Positions 32,654-41,953 of a DNA stretch of 64,000 nucleotides are shown here, piece by piece. Within the stretch, counting starts at the first letter, position 1. Every line of letters begins with the position of its first letter. The position numbers were made by a program, and so were the translations under genes. The DNA comes from CAZCFB01 sp964511535 (GTDB lineage Bacteria; Myxococcota_A; Polyangia; GCA-2747355; CAZCFB01): contig CAZEFW010000006.1 of assembly GCA_964511535.1 (NCBI GenBank), positions 58,559 through 122,558 of the forward strand. The letters are read 5' to 3'. The notes beneath the pieces were generated by a model. That model had not been told where the DNA came from, ran no database searches, and saw only the letters and a program-made list of their open reading frames with translations.

Positions 32654-34540
32654 GTGACCGCTGACGACGCACGGGGCGGCGCGGGCCGCGTCCCGACGTG
32701 GCAAGATCGGAGGGGCGATACGCTGTTGGTGTTGGCGCTGCTGGTGCTGGCGGCCAGCGGCGCGGTCGCGCCCATCCGCAGCGACGACGCGTTCTTGCAC
32801 CTGGCGTCGGGGCGGGAGCTGGTACGGCTGGGCCACCTGCCGCAGCAGGACACGCTGCTCGACGCCGAGCGGCCAGGCCCGTGGGTCCTGCACTCCTGGC
32901 TGGCGGAGCTGATCTTCTATGGCGCCGCGCAGCTCGGGGGACTGCCGCTGCTCATGGCGCTGCGCGGGCTGCTGGTCTGCGCAACGTTGGCGGCGCTGTT
33001 CTGCCTGCTCAGGGCGCGCGGATCGCCGGGCTGGCTGGCGGCCCTCGCCACGGGCGCGGCGTTTTTGGCGCCAGGGATCCGCTCGGTGCTCACACGGCCG
33101 CTGCTGTTCAGCCACCTGCTGCTGGTGGTCTTCCTGTACGTGCTGCTGCAGGTGCGCGCCGGGCGCTGGTCAGCGGCGCGGCTCTGGCTGCTGCCCTCGC
33201 TCATGGTGCCGTGGGCCAACCTTCACGCGGGCCATGTCGCGGGGGCGGGCGTGGTGGTGCTGGCCCTGGTCGCGCTGGCCGCGGAGCAGGTGTTCCCTCC
33301 CCGGGATGGCCAGGGGGTCTCGCTGAGGCGGGCTGCCCTGCCGCTGGCCGCCACCTTGCTGGCCACGCTCGCCAACCCGTACGGTCACGGCGTGTGGCTC
33401 TACGCCCTCGGCTTCGGCGGCGACGGACAGTACGCGGGCCAGGTGTGGGAGTGGGTGGCCGCCACCCCGGGCCGTCAGCCGTGGCTGTTTTTGTGGCTGG
33501 GCGTGGGCGCCCTGGCCGCGCTGGCCGCCGCGCGCCGGCTGATGGTGTTGCCCTGGCTGGTGGCCGCGGCGCTCCTGGTGTCCCCCCTGGTGGCGAGCCG
33601 CTTCGCCTTCCACGGCGCGGTGGGGGCGGCCCTGGCCCTGGGCCTCGCGGTGCCCGCGCTGCGGTCCGCAGCGCGGCCGCTGCTGCGCCCGGGGCCCGCC
33701 CGCCTGCTGTGGGCGCTGGCGCTGGCGCTGCCGCTGGCCGCCGCGGGCGGCAGCCTCCGGTCGACTGGCGCGTTTCATTCCGCCGTGGACGAGCGCTTCT
33801 TCCCCGTGGGCGCGGTGCGCTTCATGGAGCGCAACATGGTCAAGGGCAGGCTGCTCAACTACCGCGAGTGGGGCGGCTACCTGCTCTGGAACCGCCCGGG
33901 GCGCAAGGTGTTCATGGACGGCCGCGTGGCAGCGTCGGCCGGGGCCCAGCTCGCGGACTACCTTGCGGTGGTGGAGGCGAAGCCCGGCTACGGTCACGTG
34001 CTCAACCGGCGCGGGGTGCAGGTGGTGCTCAGCCCTCACCACATGCTGCGCCCTGCGGATGGCGCGCCGCTGCAGCCCATGGCCCGTGACCCCGCCTGGG
34101 CCCTGACCTACTTCGACGACGTGGCCCTCATCTACCAGCGCGTGATACCCGCCAGCGCGGAGCACCTCCGGCGCGTGGCCTACCGGACGCTGGCGCCGGG
34201 TGATGACCGCGCCCCGGTCCGACGCGGCGCGGACCCTGACCTAGCCGAGGCGGAGCTGCGCCGCGCCCTGGCCACGGCCCCCTCCACGCGCGCGGCCACC
34301 TATCTCGGCGTCCTGCTCATGGGGCGCGGGCGGCTCGAGGAGGCCGAGCAGGTGTTGAGCGCGGCCCTCGTGCGGTCTCCTGGGAGCCTGCCGCTGCTCA
34401 ACAACCTGGGCGTGGCGGCCATGCGGCTGGGCAACCGGGATGAGGCCATGCGCCTGTTCAAGCAGGTGCTGAAGCTGAACCCCGAGCATAAAAACGCCTG
34501 GCGAAACCTGAAGTCGCTGGAGCGCACCGCAAACAAATAA
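32654..34540 (+). CDS. Polytopic membrane protein with C-terminal TPR (GT-C-like)
   Basis: A 628-residue protein with about 10-11 membrane helices between residues 25 and 370 and a soluble C-terminal part. Features suggest a GT-C-type glycosyltransferase-like fold: an early SDDAFLHLASG loop with paired Asp, PWVLHSWLAELIFY, LANPYGHGVWLY, and later GAVRFMERNMVKGRLLNYREWGGYLLWN and KVFMDGRVAAS. The last 100 residues are two or three TPR helices (AATYLGVLLMGRGRLEEAEQVL, PLLNNLGVAAMRLGNRDEAM). The GTG start is only 5 bases after the previous stop, so it is co-transcribed with the giant surface protein and might modify it; that link is inference. Confidence 0.65.
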   Translation: MTADDARGGAGRVPTWQDRRGDTLLVLALLVLAASGAVAPIRSDDAFLHLASGRELVRLGHLPQQDTLLDAERPGPWVLHSWLAELIFYGAAQLGGLPLLMALRGLLVCATLAALFCLLRARGSPGWLAALATGAAFLAPGIRSVLTRPLLFSHLLLVVFLYVLLQVRAGRWSAARLWLLPSLMVPWANLHAGHVAGAGVVVLALVALAAEQVFPPRDGQGVSLRRAALPLAATLLATLANPYGHGVWLYALGFGGDGQYAGQVWEWVAATPGRQPWLFLWLGVGALAALAAARRLMVLPWLVAAALLVSPLVASRFAFHGAVGAALALGLAVPALRSAARPLLRPGPARLLWALALALPLAAAGGSLRSTGAFHSAVDERFFPVGAVRFMERNMVKGRLLNYREWGGYLLWNRPGRKVFMDGRVAASAGAQLADYLAVVEAKPGYGHVLNRRGVQVVLSPHHMLRPADGAPLQPMARDPAWALTYFDDVALIYQRVIPASAEHLRRVAYRTLAPGDDRAPVRRGADPDLAEAELRRALATAPSTRAATYLGVLLMGRGRLEEAEQVLSAALVRSPGSLPLLNNLGVAAMRLGNRDEAMRLFKQVLKLNPEHKNAWRNLKSLERTANK

Positions 34541-34552
34541 GCTGGCAGGAGG

Positions 34553-34580
34553 GGTGGCCATGGCGGCCCGGGCCGCCACC
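34553..34580 (+). terminator. GC-rich palindrome after the membrane-protein gene
   Basis: GGCGGCCCGGGCCGCC at 34562-34577 is a perfect palindrome, flanked by GGTGGC and CCACC-type bases that extend pairing. It lies 22 bases after the stop codon at 34540 and just before an AT-rich stretch, consistent with a terminator though no T run follows. Confidence 0.35.
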
Positions 34581-34620
34581 GGAACAGACCGTTCTGGAGT
34601 GTATTACCAAACGCATCTTC

Positions 34621-34650
34621 GGTTTAAAAAACGAACCTTCGTTATTTTAT
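34621..34650. promoter_or_regulatory. Operator-like dyad (AACGAA-CC-TTCGTT)
   Basis: A perfect 6-bp inverted repeat, AACGAA and TTCGTT around CC, is embedded in TTTAAAAAACGAACCTTCG and followed by TATTTTAT. It shares the AAAACG-N6-CGTT core with the sites next to tetR at 45349-45390 and 46041-46062. It lies in the AT-rich region upstream of the small secreted-protein gene at 34827. Confidence 0.45.
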
Positions 34651-34732
34651 GTGGGTCAGTATCCCGTACTCCGTTCCAATTTGGCCGAAAAAGCAATTTA
34701 TCTTGCAAAACAGAAGGTCCGTACGGTTTGTA

Positions 34733-34750
34733 AATCGAACAAGCGTTTTT
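34733..34750. promoter_or_regulatory. Second operator-like site upstream of 34827
   Basis: AAATC-N8-GTTTT at this position reads CGAACAAGCGTTTT in its core. That is close to CGAACAGCCGTTTT upstream of tetR at 46041 and to CGAGTAAGCGTTTT downstream of it at 45375. It lies about 77 bases before the ATG at 34827. Confidence 0.45.
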
Positions 34751-34826
34751 TATTTTGTAGTCGGGTAGTCGTGATGGCACGCTGTTTGCTCCTGAACAGG
34801 ACAGAACCAGCGCTCAGGAGAACGCC

Positions 34827-35402
34827 ATGAACCGCCGCACGCTCAGCCACCTCATCCTCCCCTTCACCCTGCTCACCGGCGTGCTGCTGGCGGCGCCAGC
34901 GGCGGTGGCTCAGCCCCGCCCCACCTCCGGGGTCAAGCAGGCCGGCGTACGCCCGGTCCGGCGCGCGCCGAGGCTGCTGCGGCGCCTGACCCTGCCCATC
35001 CGGCGCATGCATCACGAGCGCCGCATGAAGCGTCGCTTCTTCGCCAAGCTCAAGAAGGCGTCTCCCGAGGCGCGCCGGCACTACGGTCAGCAGAAGCGCC
35101 AGCGCAAGGTGGGCGCGCTGCGGGCCTTGCGGGCCGGGCAGGTGGCCCTCACCGGCGCCACCGGCTACGCCACCGGCGTCTACACCTACATCACCGCCCA
35201 GGCCTGGAAGGAGCCGCTGTTCCAGCTCGTGGCGCCCCAGGCCGTGGCGTTTACCGGGGCCGTGGGCGGCGCCACCGCGCTGCAGGGCTACGGCGTGGGC
35301 CTGACCAACCGCGCCCTGCGCAACCGGCTGAAGGCCGCGCGTATCAGCACCGCTGAGAAGTTCGGGTTCAACCGCAAGGCGCCCGCGCCAGCTGGCAAGT
35401 GA
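34827..35402 (+). CDS. Small secreted basic protein, unknown function
   Basis: A 191-residue protein with a clean Sec signal peptide (LILPFTLLTGVLLAAPAAVA, cleavage near AVA-Q) and no lipobox. Residues 30-105 are strongly basic (VKQAGVRPVRRAPRLLRRLTLPIRRM, KRRFFAKLKK, QQKRQRK), followed by two moderately hydrophobic stretches with Gly (LTGATGYATGVYTYITAQAW, AVAFTGAVGGATAL). No known family. It may bind acidic polymer or membrane in the periplasm. The AT-rich promoter region before it carries two sites like those around tetR, so it may belong to that regulon. Ribosome site AGGAGAACGCC precedes the ATG. Confidence 0.65.
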   Translation: MNRRTLSHLILPFTLLTGVLLAAPAAVAQPRPTSGVKQAGVRPVRRAPRLLRRLTLPIRRMHHERRMKRRFFAKLKKASPEARRHYGQQKRQRKVGALRALRAGQVALTGATGYATGVYTYITAQAWKEPLFQLVAPQAVAFTGAVGGATALQGYGVGLTNRALRNRLKAARISTAEKFGFNRKAPAPAGK

Positions 35403-35412
35403 TGCCGGGCTG

Positions 35413-36390
35413 TCAGCGGGACCAGATGGTCACCGAGCTGCCCATGGCGCAGCTGTACGTCTCGTCGCTGGAGTCGGTGAACTTGACCGGGTCCAGCCGC
35501 TTGAACACCACCTGCACGCTGCCGTCCTCTCGCAGCCGCAGCTTGATATAGCGTCGCTTCACGGTGGTGCCGTCGTCCTCCAGGCTGTTGGAGCTGGCCG
35601 AGACATAGGCCAGGGCGTTGCCGTAGACGTTGCGCTCGAACTGCTCGAACACCTCCACGCCCACGCTGGTGGTGAGGCTCGGTCCGGCGGCGCCGCTGGC
35701 GTCCTTGCACTTGTCCAGGTGCACCTGGGCGTGGACCCGCTGGCCACCTCGCAGCGCCGCCATGAGCGCCTTGTAGCTGCCCAGCTGCCGCGGCGCCCCG
35801 GGCAGCCTGAACAGGGAGACGCCGTACTTCGCCCCGTCGGCCCGGCCCGGGTCCACCTTGCACGCCAGCTGTTCGTCCATGCGGACCGAATAGCTCGAGG
35901 GATCGTAGTAGTTGGCGTGCACCAGCACCTGCAGGTCGTCGTAGACGCGGAAGCGCACGTTGTCCTGCACGTAGCGCCACTTTCCGCCGCTGTAGAGCCA
36001 GACCAGGCTCGAGTCGGAGAACTCCACGTACGCCTTGGGCTTGCCAGTCTGGCGCGGCACGAGGTCGAACTGCCGCACTGCCATGGCCCCGGTGACGTCC
36101 ACGTCGAAGGGGAGCTTGCCGGGAAGCAGGTCGCACACCTTGTAGTGCACCACGCCCCGCACGGCGTACCCCGCGGTCAGCGCCTCGGTGAGCTGCTGGA
36201 AGGTGGTCAGCCTCACGGGCTGCGCGGCGGCTGCAGGGGCGGCGTCAGGGGCCGCGGCGGTGAGGTCCGGCGCGCCAGCGTCGGCCGCAGGAGGAGCTTC
36301 TCCCTGCTGGCTCGCATCGCAGGCAGCAGCGCAAATGGCCAGGGTGGATAACAGGAGCGCGCGGCGGCCCCACCGGTTTGAGCATGACAT
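35413..36390 (-). CDS. Tandem VirK-like lipoprotein
   Basis: A 325-residue lipoprotein (lipobox CAAAC) with an Ala/Asp/Pro linker and two similar halves. Half 1 (about 60-180): TFQQLTEALTAGYAVRGVVHYKVCDL, YVEFSDSSLVWL, RFRVYDDLQVLVHANYYDPSS. Half 2 (200-325): SYKALMAALRGGQRVHAQVHLDKCKD, VFEQFERN, YIKLRLREDGSVQVVFKRLDP. The opening LxxALxxGxxVxxxxxxxxC and central strands match the VirK family, small proteins of unknown activity first noted in plant- and animal-associated bacteria and also in eukaryotes. A duplicated, lipidated form is unusual. Separated by 85 bases from the kinase gene upstream. Confidence 0.55.
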   Translation of the reverse strand: MSCSNRWGRRALLLSTLAICAAACDASQQGEAPPAADAGAPDLTAAAPDAAPAAAAQPVRLTTFQQLTEALTAGYAVRGVVHYKVCDLLPGKLPFDVDVTGAMAVRQFDLVPRQTGKPKAYVEFSDSSLVWLYSGGKWRYVQDNVRFRVYDDLQVLVHANYYDPSSYSVRMDEQLACKVDPGRADGAKYGVSLFRLPGAPRQLGSYKALMAALRGGQRVHAQVHLDKCKDASGAAGPSLTTSVGVEVFEQFERNVYGNALAYVSASSNSLEDDGTTVKRRYIKLRLREDGSVQVVFKRLDPVKFTDSSDETYSCAMGSSVTIWSR

Positions 36391-36475
36391 CGTGGTCTCC
36401 TTGGTGATGGTTGCTACCCGGAAAGTGCAGCCTCGCGGGGCCAGGTCGCGGGTCGGGTCCGGTTTTATCGCGTAG

Positions 36476-39400
36476 CTACTGTTTCGGAGCGCAGGGGTGA
36501 CCCGCGGGGGGCGACGTGACCACCGGCAGGCCGCCGCGCCAGGTCACGGGCACCTGGCGCCAGATCTGTCGCAGGATCTGGCAGCGACCCGCGGTGAGCT
36601 CCCCCAGGTCCCAGGTCTGGTGGTCGCCCAGGGTGGTGGCGGCGTACAGCGCGCCGCCGCTGATGAGCAAGTGGCGCACCGGGCCGTGCAGGCGGGAGGT
36701 GCGCAGCCGCCGGCCCCCTGGCAGTTGATGCAGCGCCAGCGCGCCGTTGGCGTGCCCCACGGCCAGGGTCTTGCCGTGGCTGGCCAGCGCCTCCACCCGG
36801 CTGGCCGGCGCCTGCTCCAGGCTGAACCCGGCGCGGGAGGTGCCTGCGCGGGGGTCGAAAAGCTCCACGTTGCCGTCGTCATAGCCGATGGCCACCTCGG
36901 TGCCCACCATGGCCATGGCGGAGACGCCGCGCTGGACAGGGAAACGGCGGGTGACGGTGCCGGCCCGGCCAGCGAGCAGCAGCTCGTCGGTCGTGGCCAC
37001 CAGGGCGCCGCCCGGCGGAGCAGCCACGGCCACCGCGCCCGCCCGCGCCAGCACATGCGGCCCCTGCCCCGGCCGGTGCAGGGTGACCTTGCCGCCGCCG
37101 AGCACCAGGCAGCCGGCGTCGACCGAGCGCACCTGCCGGGCGCCAGGCGCCCTGGCCCGCAGGGATGGCCGGAGCGCCGACGTCGGCTGCCAGCGCTCCA
37201 CGGCGCCGTCGAAGGTGATCAGGCACATGGCCCCGCCGGCCGCGGGCGCGTGGGCTGCCACGGCGTGCTCCGCGACCCGGCGCTGCCAGGCCGGGGCCCG
37301 CGCACCCCGGGCGGGCGCGCTGCCGGGCGGCGCGCAGCCTGAGCCGCGGGTGCAGAGCAGGACATCACCCTGTGAGGCAGCCAGCAGGGGCGCGTGCCAG
37401 CGGGGCCGCGCGCCGGGCAGGTCCCACAGCCGCACCGTGCCGTCGTCGCCGGCGGTGGCGCCCGCCGCCCCGTCGGGGGAGAAGGCCAGGCTGTTGACCT
37501 CGCCCTGGTGGCCGCCCAGCCGGATGGCCGGTCCGGCGGCGCCCCAGACATGGGCGGCGCCGTCGGAGCATGGCATGCCCACGCCCCCGGAACCGGGCCG
37601 CACGGCCGGCCAGTACGCCCGACCCTCGCATCGACCCACCACGCGGGAGCTGCCGCCGCGCAGGTCCCAGCGGCGCAGGGCCCCGTCGGAGCCGGCGCTG
37701 TGCAGCACGCTGCTGTCCGCGCCATGGAAGGCAACCCCCCACACCTCGGCGTCGTGGCCCAGGAGCACCCCGGCCGCATCCCCGGCGGGCAAGGACCAGA
37801 GGCGCACCGCGCGGTCGCGGGAGGCCGTCGCCAGGGTCGCGCCGTCAGGGGCGAACGCCACGCCGTGCACCGCTGCGGTGTGGCCGCGCAGCACCGGGCC
37901 CGGGCGGCCGCTCGCCACCTCCCAGAGCCTGGCGGTGCCGTCCTCGCTGGCGCTGGCCAGGCGCGCTCCGTCGGGGCTGAACGCCAGGTCGAAGACCTTG
38001 TCCGAGTGCCCCTGGAGGACCTGGCGCTCCCGGCCGTTGGTGGCCTGCAGCAGGTGGATCACGCGGTCGGTGCCTGCGGCAGCCAGGGTGGCGCCGTCGG
38101 GGGAGAAGGCCAGGGCGACCAGCTTCCCTCCCACCGGGTACGCCGCCAGCTGGGCGCCGCTGCCCAGGGACCAGAGGCGCACGGTGCCGTCCCGACCGCA
38201 GCTGGCCAGGCGCTGGCCGTCGGGGCTGAAGCGGACGCCGGTGACCATGGAGCCGTGTCCCGTGAGCGGCTGCCCGCCGCCCCCGCGGGAGTCGGCGCGC
38301 CAGAGCCGCGCGGTGCGGTCGGTGCTGGCGCTCAGCAGCCGGGTGCCGGTCGGGTTGAAGTCGAGCCCCAGCACCATGGCCTCATGTCCTCGAAGCACCC
38401 GGGGCGCGCGGTCGGTGCCCGGCGTCCACAGCCGCGCGGTGCGATCCTTGCCGGCGGACGCCAGCTGCCGGCCGTCTCGCGAGTAGGCCAGGGCCCAGAT
38501 CGCGCCGGCGTGGCCCCGCAGGCGTCGCTCCACGGCCCCGGAGGAGGCCGCGGCGATGGTCACCTCGCGGTCGTCACCACCAGCGGCCAGGCGCGCCCCC
38601 GTCGGGCTGTAGGCCAGGGCGTGCAGCGCCCGCGACGAGAGGGCGAAGGTCGGCCGCGGGGTCCAGCGGTCCGTGGCCCAGCGGTACACCTGCCCGGCGG
38701 TGCCCGCGGCGGCCAGGGTGGCCCCGTCCGGGCTGAAGCGCACCGCGTGCAGCGCGCCCCTGCCCGGTCGGAGTCGCCTCGGCGGACCGTCGCTGGCCAG
38801 GGTCCAGACCAGGACCACGCCGTCCTTGCCCGCCGACGCGAGCAGGGCGCTGTCCGGGGAGAAGGCCAGGTCCCACACGCCGCCCCGGTGACGCCCGCGC
38901 AGGGGCCTCCCCTCGCCGCTGTCCACCTGCCAGATCCGCACCTCGCCGTCCCAGCCGCCCGACGCCAGGCGCGCGCCGTCGGGCGCATGAGCCACGGACA
39001 GCACCTGGTCCTGGTGGCCTCGCAGGCGGGCGCGGACCCGCCCGGTGGTGGCGTCCAGCAGGGTGACCAGCCGGTCGCTGCCGGCGAGGGCCACGCGCTG
39101 GCCCCCCGGCGCGAAGCTGGCCCGGTGCAGCAGGGCGCCCAGGGGCCTGCGCCATTCCAGGGGGTGGGCCGAGAGCTGCCACCAGAGGGTCCTGGCCGTG
39201 GCCGAGTCTCGCGCCTCGAGCGCCGACCGGATGCGGGCCCTGGCCTCCAGCGGATCGTCACCCCGGGCGGCGGCCCTGGCGCTCTCGAGCAGGGCCTCGG
39301 CCTGGCGGGCGCGGGCCTGGTCGCGCTGGCGGCTGATCATCAGCGCGGCTGCCGCGGACCCGGCGGCGATGAGGGCCAGCACCACCACCACGGCGCCCAC

Positions 39401-41929
39401 GCGCCGGCGCCGGCGCAGCCGCTTGCGGCCGGCCTTGCGCTCCCCCGCGGCGATGAACTCGGCCACCAGCCGGGGCGCGCGGTCCTCGCTGCGCCCCATG
39501 AAGCGCCGGCCCTCCCGCAGGGCCTCGCCGGTCCACAGCTCGTCTTGCCTGCGGCCGCGGCGGTCCCACAGCGCCGCGGCCTGGCCGGCCTCGGCCAGAA
39601 ACGCCAGCTCCTCTCTCCCCTCATCCAGCCACCGGCGCAGCTTTGCCCAGCTCTGCACCAGGGACTCGTGGACCAGCTCCAGCTCCACCTCCCCCTCGTC
39701 GGTGGGCTCGCCCCTGCGCTCCATGACCAGCCGCCCGGCCAGCAGGCGATCCAGCGCCGCCCGGGCAGCGTCGGGCAGGCCCTCCACCACCTGACTCACG
39801 GGCAGCACCCGCCGCTCGCCGTCCAGCCCCACCAGCCGCAGCAGCATCGCCCGGGCCAGCCGCTGATCGTGGGCGCTCATGGCGCCGAGCACGCCGTCGG
39901 CGTGCCGGGCCAGGGCGCCGCCCACGCCGCCCATCTCGCGGTACACCCGGCCGAGCAGCAGCCGCCCCCCCTCGTCTCGCTCCTCCCACAGCCGGCGCCC
40001 GGCGAACTGGAGCAGCGGCAAGCACGCGGGCTCCCCTGCCACCTCCGCCACCATCTGCTCCACCACGCCGCTGTCCTCGTAGCGGTAACCCACCGCGGCC
40101 ACGGGGCGGCTGAGCACCTCCCGCAGCATGGGGGCGCCCGGGGGGCGCAGCACCGTGAGCCGCCCCAGGGCGGCCCGGGCCTCCGCCCCCGCGGCGGCCC
40201 GACTGAGGAACTCTTCGCGCAGGGTGAAGATCACCCGCACGGGCGACGCGGCGTCGTCGGCCGCGCCGCACACCGCGGCCATGTAGGCGGCAGCCTCGGC
40301 GGGGTCCTGCCCCGGTGCGTACACCTCCTCCAGCTGGTCCACGAAGAGCAGCACCTTGGCGCGCGCCCGCCGCGCCAGGCGGTGCAGCTCCATGTTCAAC
40401 AGCGCCGGCGCACGGGCCATCCGATCCGCCAGCTGCGCCGCGTCCACCGCGGGCACGGGCTGAGGCGGCCTGCCTCGCCCGGAGGTGCTCTCCTCCAGCC
40501 GCGCCAGGCCGCGCCAGGCTGCCTGCACCCGGCGGGCAAGCGCCCGCAGCGGCCGCCGCCCCGGCCGCAGGGCGAGCAGGACGAAGCGCCCTTGCTCGCG
40601 CAGCCGCGGGATCACCCCGGCCTGCACGAAGGAGCTCTTGCCGGCCCCCGAGGCGCCCACCACCGGCAGCACAGGCTCCTGCTCCAGGCGATCCATGAAG
40701 ACCGCGACCTCTTCGTCGCGGCCGAAGAAGATCGCCCGCTGCGCCTCGGTGAACGGGAGCAGGCCCTGGAACGGGCTGCCCCGCACCTGCGCCTCACCGA
40801 CGGCGCCCGCGGCGAGGGCGGCCAGGCGCGCCACCAGGTCCGCCGCGTCGGGGCGGGCCGTGGGGTCCTTCTCCAGGCAGCTGGCAACCAGCTCTCGCTC
40901 CGCCTCGCCCACCTCAAGGTCCGCGGGCAGCGCAGGGGAGGGCGCGGCCGAGCAGACCCTGGCGCACAGCTGCAGCGCGTCGGCGCTCTGGTGGGGCCTG
41001 GCCCCGGTGAGCAGCTCGAACAGGATCACGCCGAGGGCCCAGATGTCCGCCGCCGCTGACGGCTCCCGCGCCTGCCACTGCTCGGGGGACATGTACGCCG
41101 GCGAGCCGCGGACCCGTACGGCCTGCCCGGCGTCCCGGGGCTCCTGGCCGTCGCCAGGCTCCGGGGCCGCGGCGTCGGCGCTGCCAGCCAGCCGGGCCAG
41201 CCCGAAGTCGAGCACCCTGAGGCGGCCATCGCTGGCCAGGATGATGTTGCTCGGCTTGAGGTCCAGGTGCAGCACGCCGGCGCCGTGGGCCTCGCGCAGG
41301 CCCTCGGCGATATCCCGCGCGATGCGCAGCGCCTCTTGCCGTGGGGGCAGCCGGCGCCCGAGCCGCTGGCGCAAGGTCTGCCCCTGCAGGTACTCCAGCG
41401 CCAGGTAGGGCCGCCCGCCCTCCTCGCCCACCTCGTACACCGTGACGATGTGGGGATGGCTGAACCGCGCAGTGGTGCGCGCCTCGAACAGGAACGCCTC
41501 GAGTGACTCGGCGGAGCCCACCGCCCCGGGGTGCACCAGCTTCAGGGCCACCTTCCGGCCCAGGCGCTCGTCCCGGGCCAGGTACACCTCGCCCATGCCG
41601 CCGCAGCCGATGATCCGGATCACCTCGAAGTGCCCCACGACCTGGCCTGGCCGCAGCACCTGCGCCGCCGGCGCCTCGCCCGGCGCGGCCATGACCTCGC
41701 CCATCATCCGGCTGGCCAGGGCCTCGCCCGTGCTGGAGGCGTCCCGGTCCCGGGCCACGGGCGCCTGGTCCGGGGTCACGTCCAGGGAGCCCATGGCGCG
41801 CCGCAGCCGGATCATCAGCCGCGCGCACGCCTCGCAGGTGCGCAGGTGCTCCTCCACCCGCAGGGACTCCTCGGAGGAGAGCTCCCCCTCGAAGTGGGCC
41901 AGCAGGATTTCGTCGCCAAGGCACGCCAT
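36476..41929 (-). CDS. Ser/Thr protein kinase - STAND NTPase - WD40 fusion with anti-sigma-type zinc finger
   Basis: A 1817-residue membrane protein. Order: zinc-finger motif His28-x3-Cys32-x2-Cys35 (zf-HC2 type); protein kinase at about 95-370 with Gly loop GCGGMGEVY, catalytic HLDLKPSN (His221, Asp223), DFGLAR and GSPAYMSPEQW; STAND-type NTPase from about 385 with FGRDEE, Walker A GASGAGKSS (Lys431) and Walker B LLFVDQLEEVY; membrane helix at about 844-866; then 14 recognisable WD40 blades (about 920-1520) and degenerate blades to the end. The zinc finger suggests it holds a sigma factor, very likely the one encoded divergently 24 bases away. All kinase residues are present. Confidence 0.9.
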   Translation of the reverse strand: MACLGDEILLAHFEGELSSEESLRVEEHLRTCEACARLMIRLRRAMGSLDVTPDQAPVARDRDASSTGEALASRMMGEVMAAPGEAPAAQVLRPGQVVGHFEVIRIIGCGGMGEVYLARDERLGRKVALKLVHPGAVGSAESLEAFLFEARTTARFSHPHIVTVYEVGEEGGRPYLALEYLQGQTLRQRLGRRLPPRQEALRIARDIAEGLREAHGAGVLHLDLKPSNIILASDGRLRVLDFGLARLAGSADAAAPEPGDGQEPRDAGQAVRVRGSPAYMSPEQWQAREPSAAADIWALGVILFELLTGARPHQSADALQLCARVCSAAPSPALPADLEVGEAERELVASCLEKDPTARPDAADLVARLAALAAGAVGEAQVRGSPFQGLLPFTEAQRAIFFGRDEEVAVFMDRLEQEPVLPVVGASGAGKSSFVQAGVIPRLREQGRFVLLALRPGRRPLRALARRVQAAWRGLARLEESTSGRGRPPQPVPAVDAAQLADRMARAPALLNMELHRLARRARAKVLLFVDQLEEVYAPGQDPAEAAAYMAAVCGAADDAASPVRVIFTLREEFLSRAAAGAEARAALGRLTVLRPPGAPMLREVLSRPVAAVGYRYEDSGVVEQMVAEVAGEPACLPLLQFAGRRLWEERDEGGRLLLGRVYREMGGVGGALARHADGVLGAMSAHDQRLARAMLLRLVGLDGERRVLPVSQVVEGLPDAARAALDRLLAGRLVMERRGEPTDEGEVELELVHESLVQSWAKLRRWLDEGREELAFLAEAGQAAALWDRRGRRQDELWTGEALREGRRFMGRSEDRAPRLVAEFIAAGERKAGRKRLRRRRRVGAVVVVLALIAAGSAAAALMISRQRDQARARQAEALLESARAAARGDDPLEARARIRSALEARDSATARTLWWQLSAHPLEWRRPLGALLHRASFAPGGQRVALAGSDRLVTLLDATTGRVRARLRGHQDQVLSVAHAPDGARLASGGWDGEVRIWQVDSGEGRPLRGRHRGGVWDLAFSPDSALLASAGKDGVVLVWTLASDGPPRRLRPGRGALHAVRFSPDGATLAAAGTAGQVYRWATDRWTPRPTFALSSRALHALAYSPTGARLAAGGDDREVTIAAASSGAVERRLRGHAGAIWALAYSRDGRQLASAGKDRTARLWTPGTDRAPRVLRGHEAMVLGLDFNPTGTRLLSASTDRTARLWRADSRGGGGQPLTGHGSMVTGVRFSPDGQRLASCGRDGTVRLWSLGSGAQLAAYPVGGKLVALAFSPDGATLAAAGTDRVIHLLQATNGRERQVLQGHSDKVFDLAFSPDGARLASASEDGTARLWEVASGRPGPVLRGHTAAVHGVAFAPDGATLATASRDRAVRLWSLPAGDAAGVLLGHDAEVWGVAFHGADSSVLHSAGSDGALRRWDLRGGSSRVVGRCEGRAYWPAVRPGSGGVGMPCSDGAAHVWGAAGPAIRLGGHQGEVNSLAFSPDGAAGATAGDDGTVRLWDLPGARPRWHAPLLAASQGDVLLCTRGSGCAPPGSAPARGARAPAWQRRVAEHAVAAHAPAAGGAMCLITFDGAVERWQPTSALRPSLRARAPGARQVRSVDAGCLVLGGGKVTLHRPGQGPHVLARAGAVAVAAPPGGALVATTDELLLAGRAGTVTRRFPVQRGVSAMAMVGTEVAIGYDDGNVELFDPRAGTSRAGFSLEQAPASRVEALASHGKTLAVGHANGALALHQLPGGRRLRTSRLHGPVRHLLISGGALYAATTLGDHQTWDLGELTAGRCQILRQIWRQVPVTWRGGLPVVTSPPAGHPCAPKQ

Positions 41930-41953
41930 TTCTTAGCCGCCGCCGATGTTACA

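Noticed and set aside
37394..41059. 1221-codon plus-strand frame inside the kinase gene
   Set aside because: Antisense to a protein with intact kinase, Walker and WD40 motifs; the antisense text is low-complexity Gly/Ala/His/Arg.
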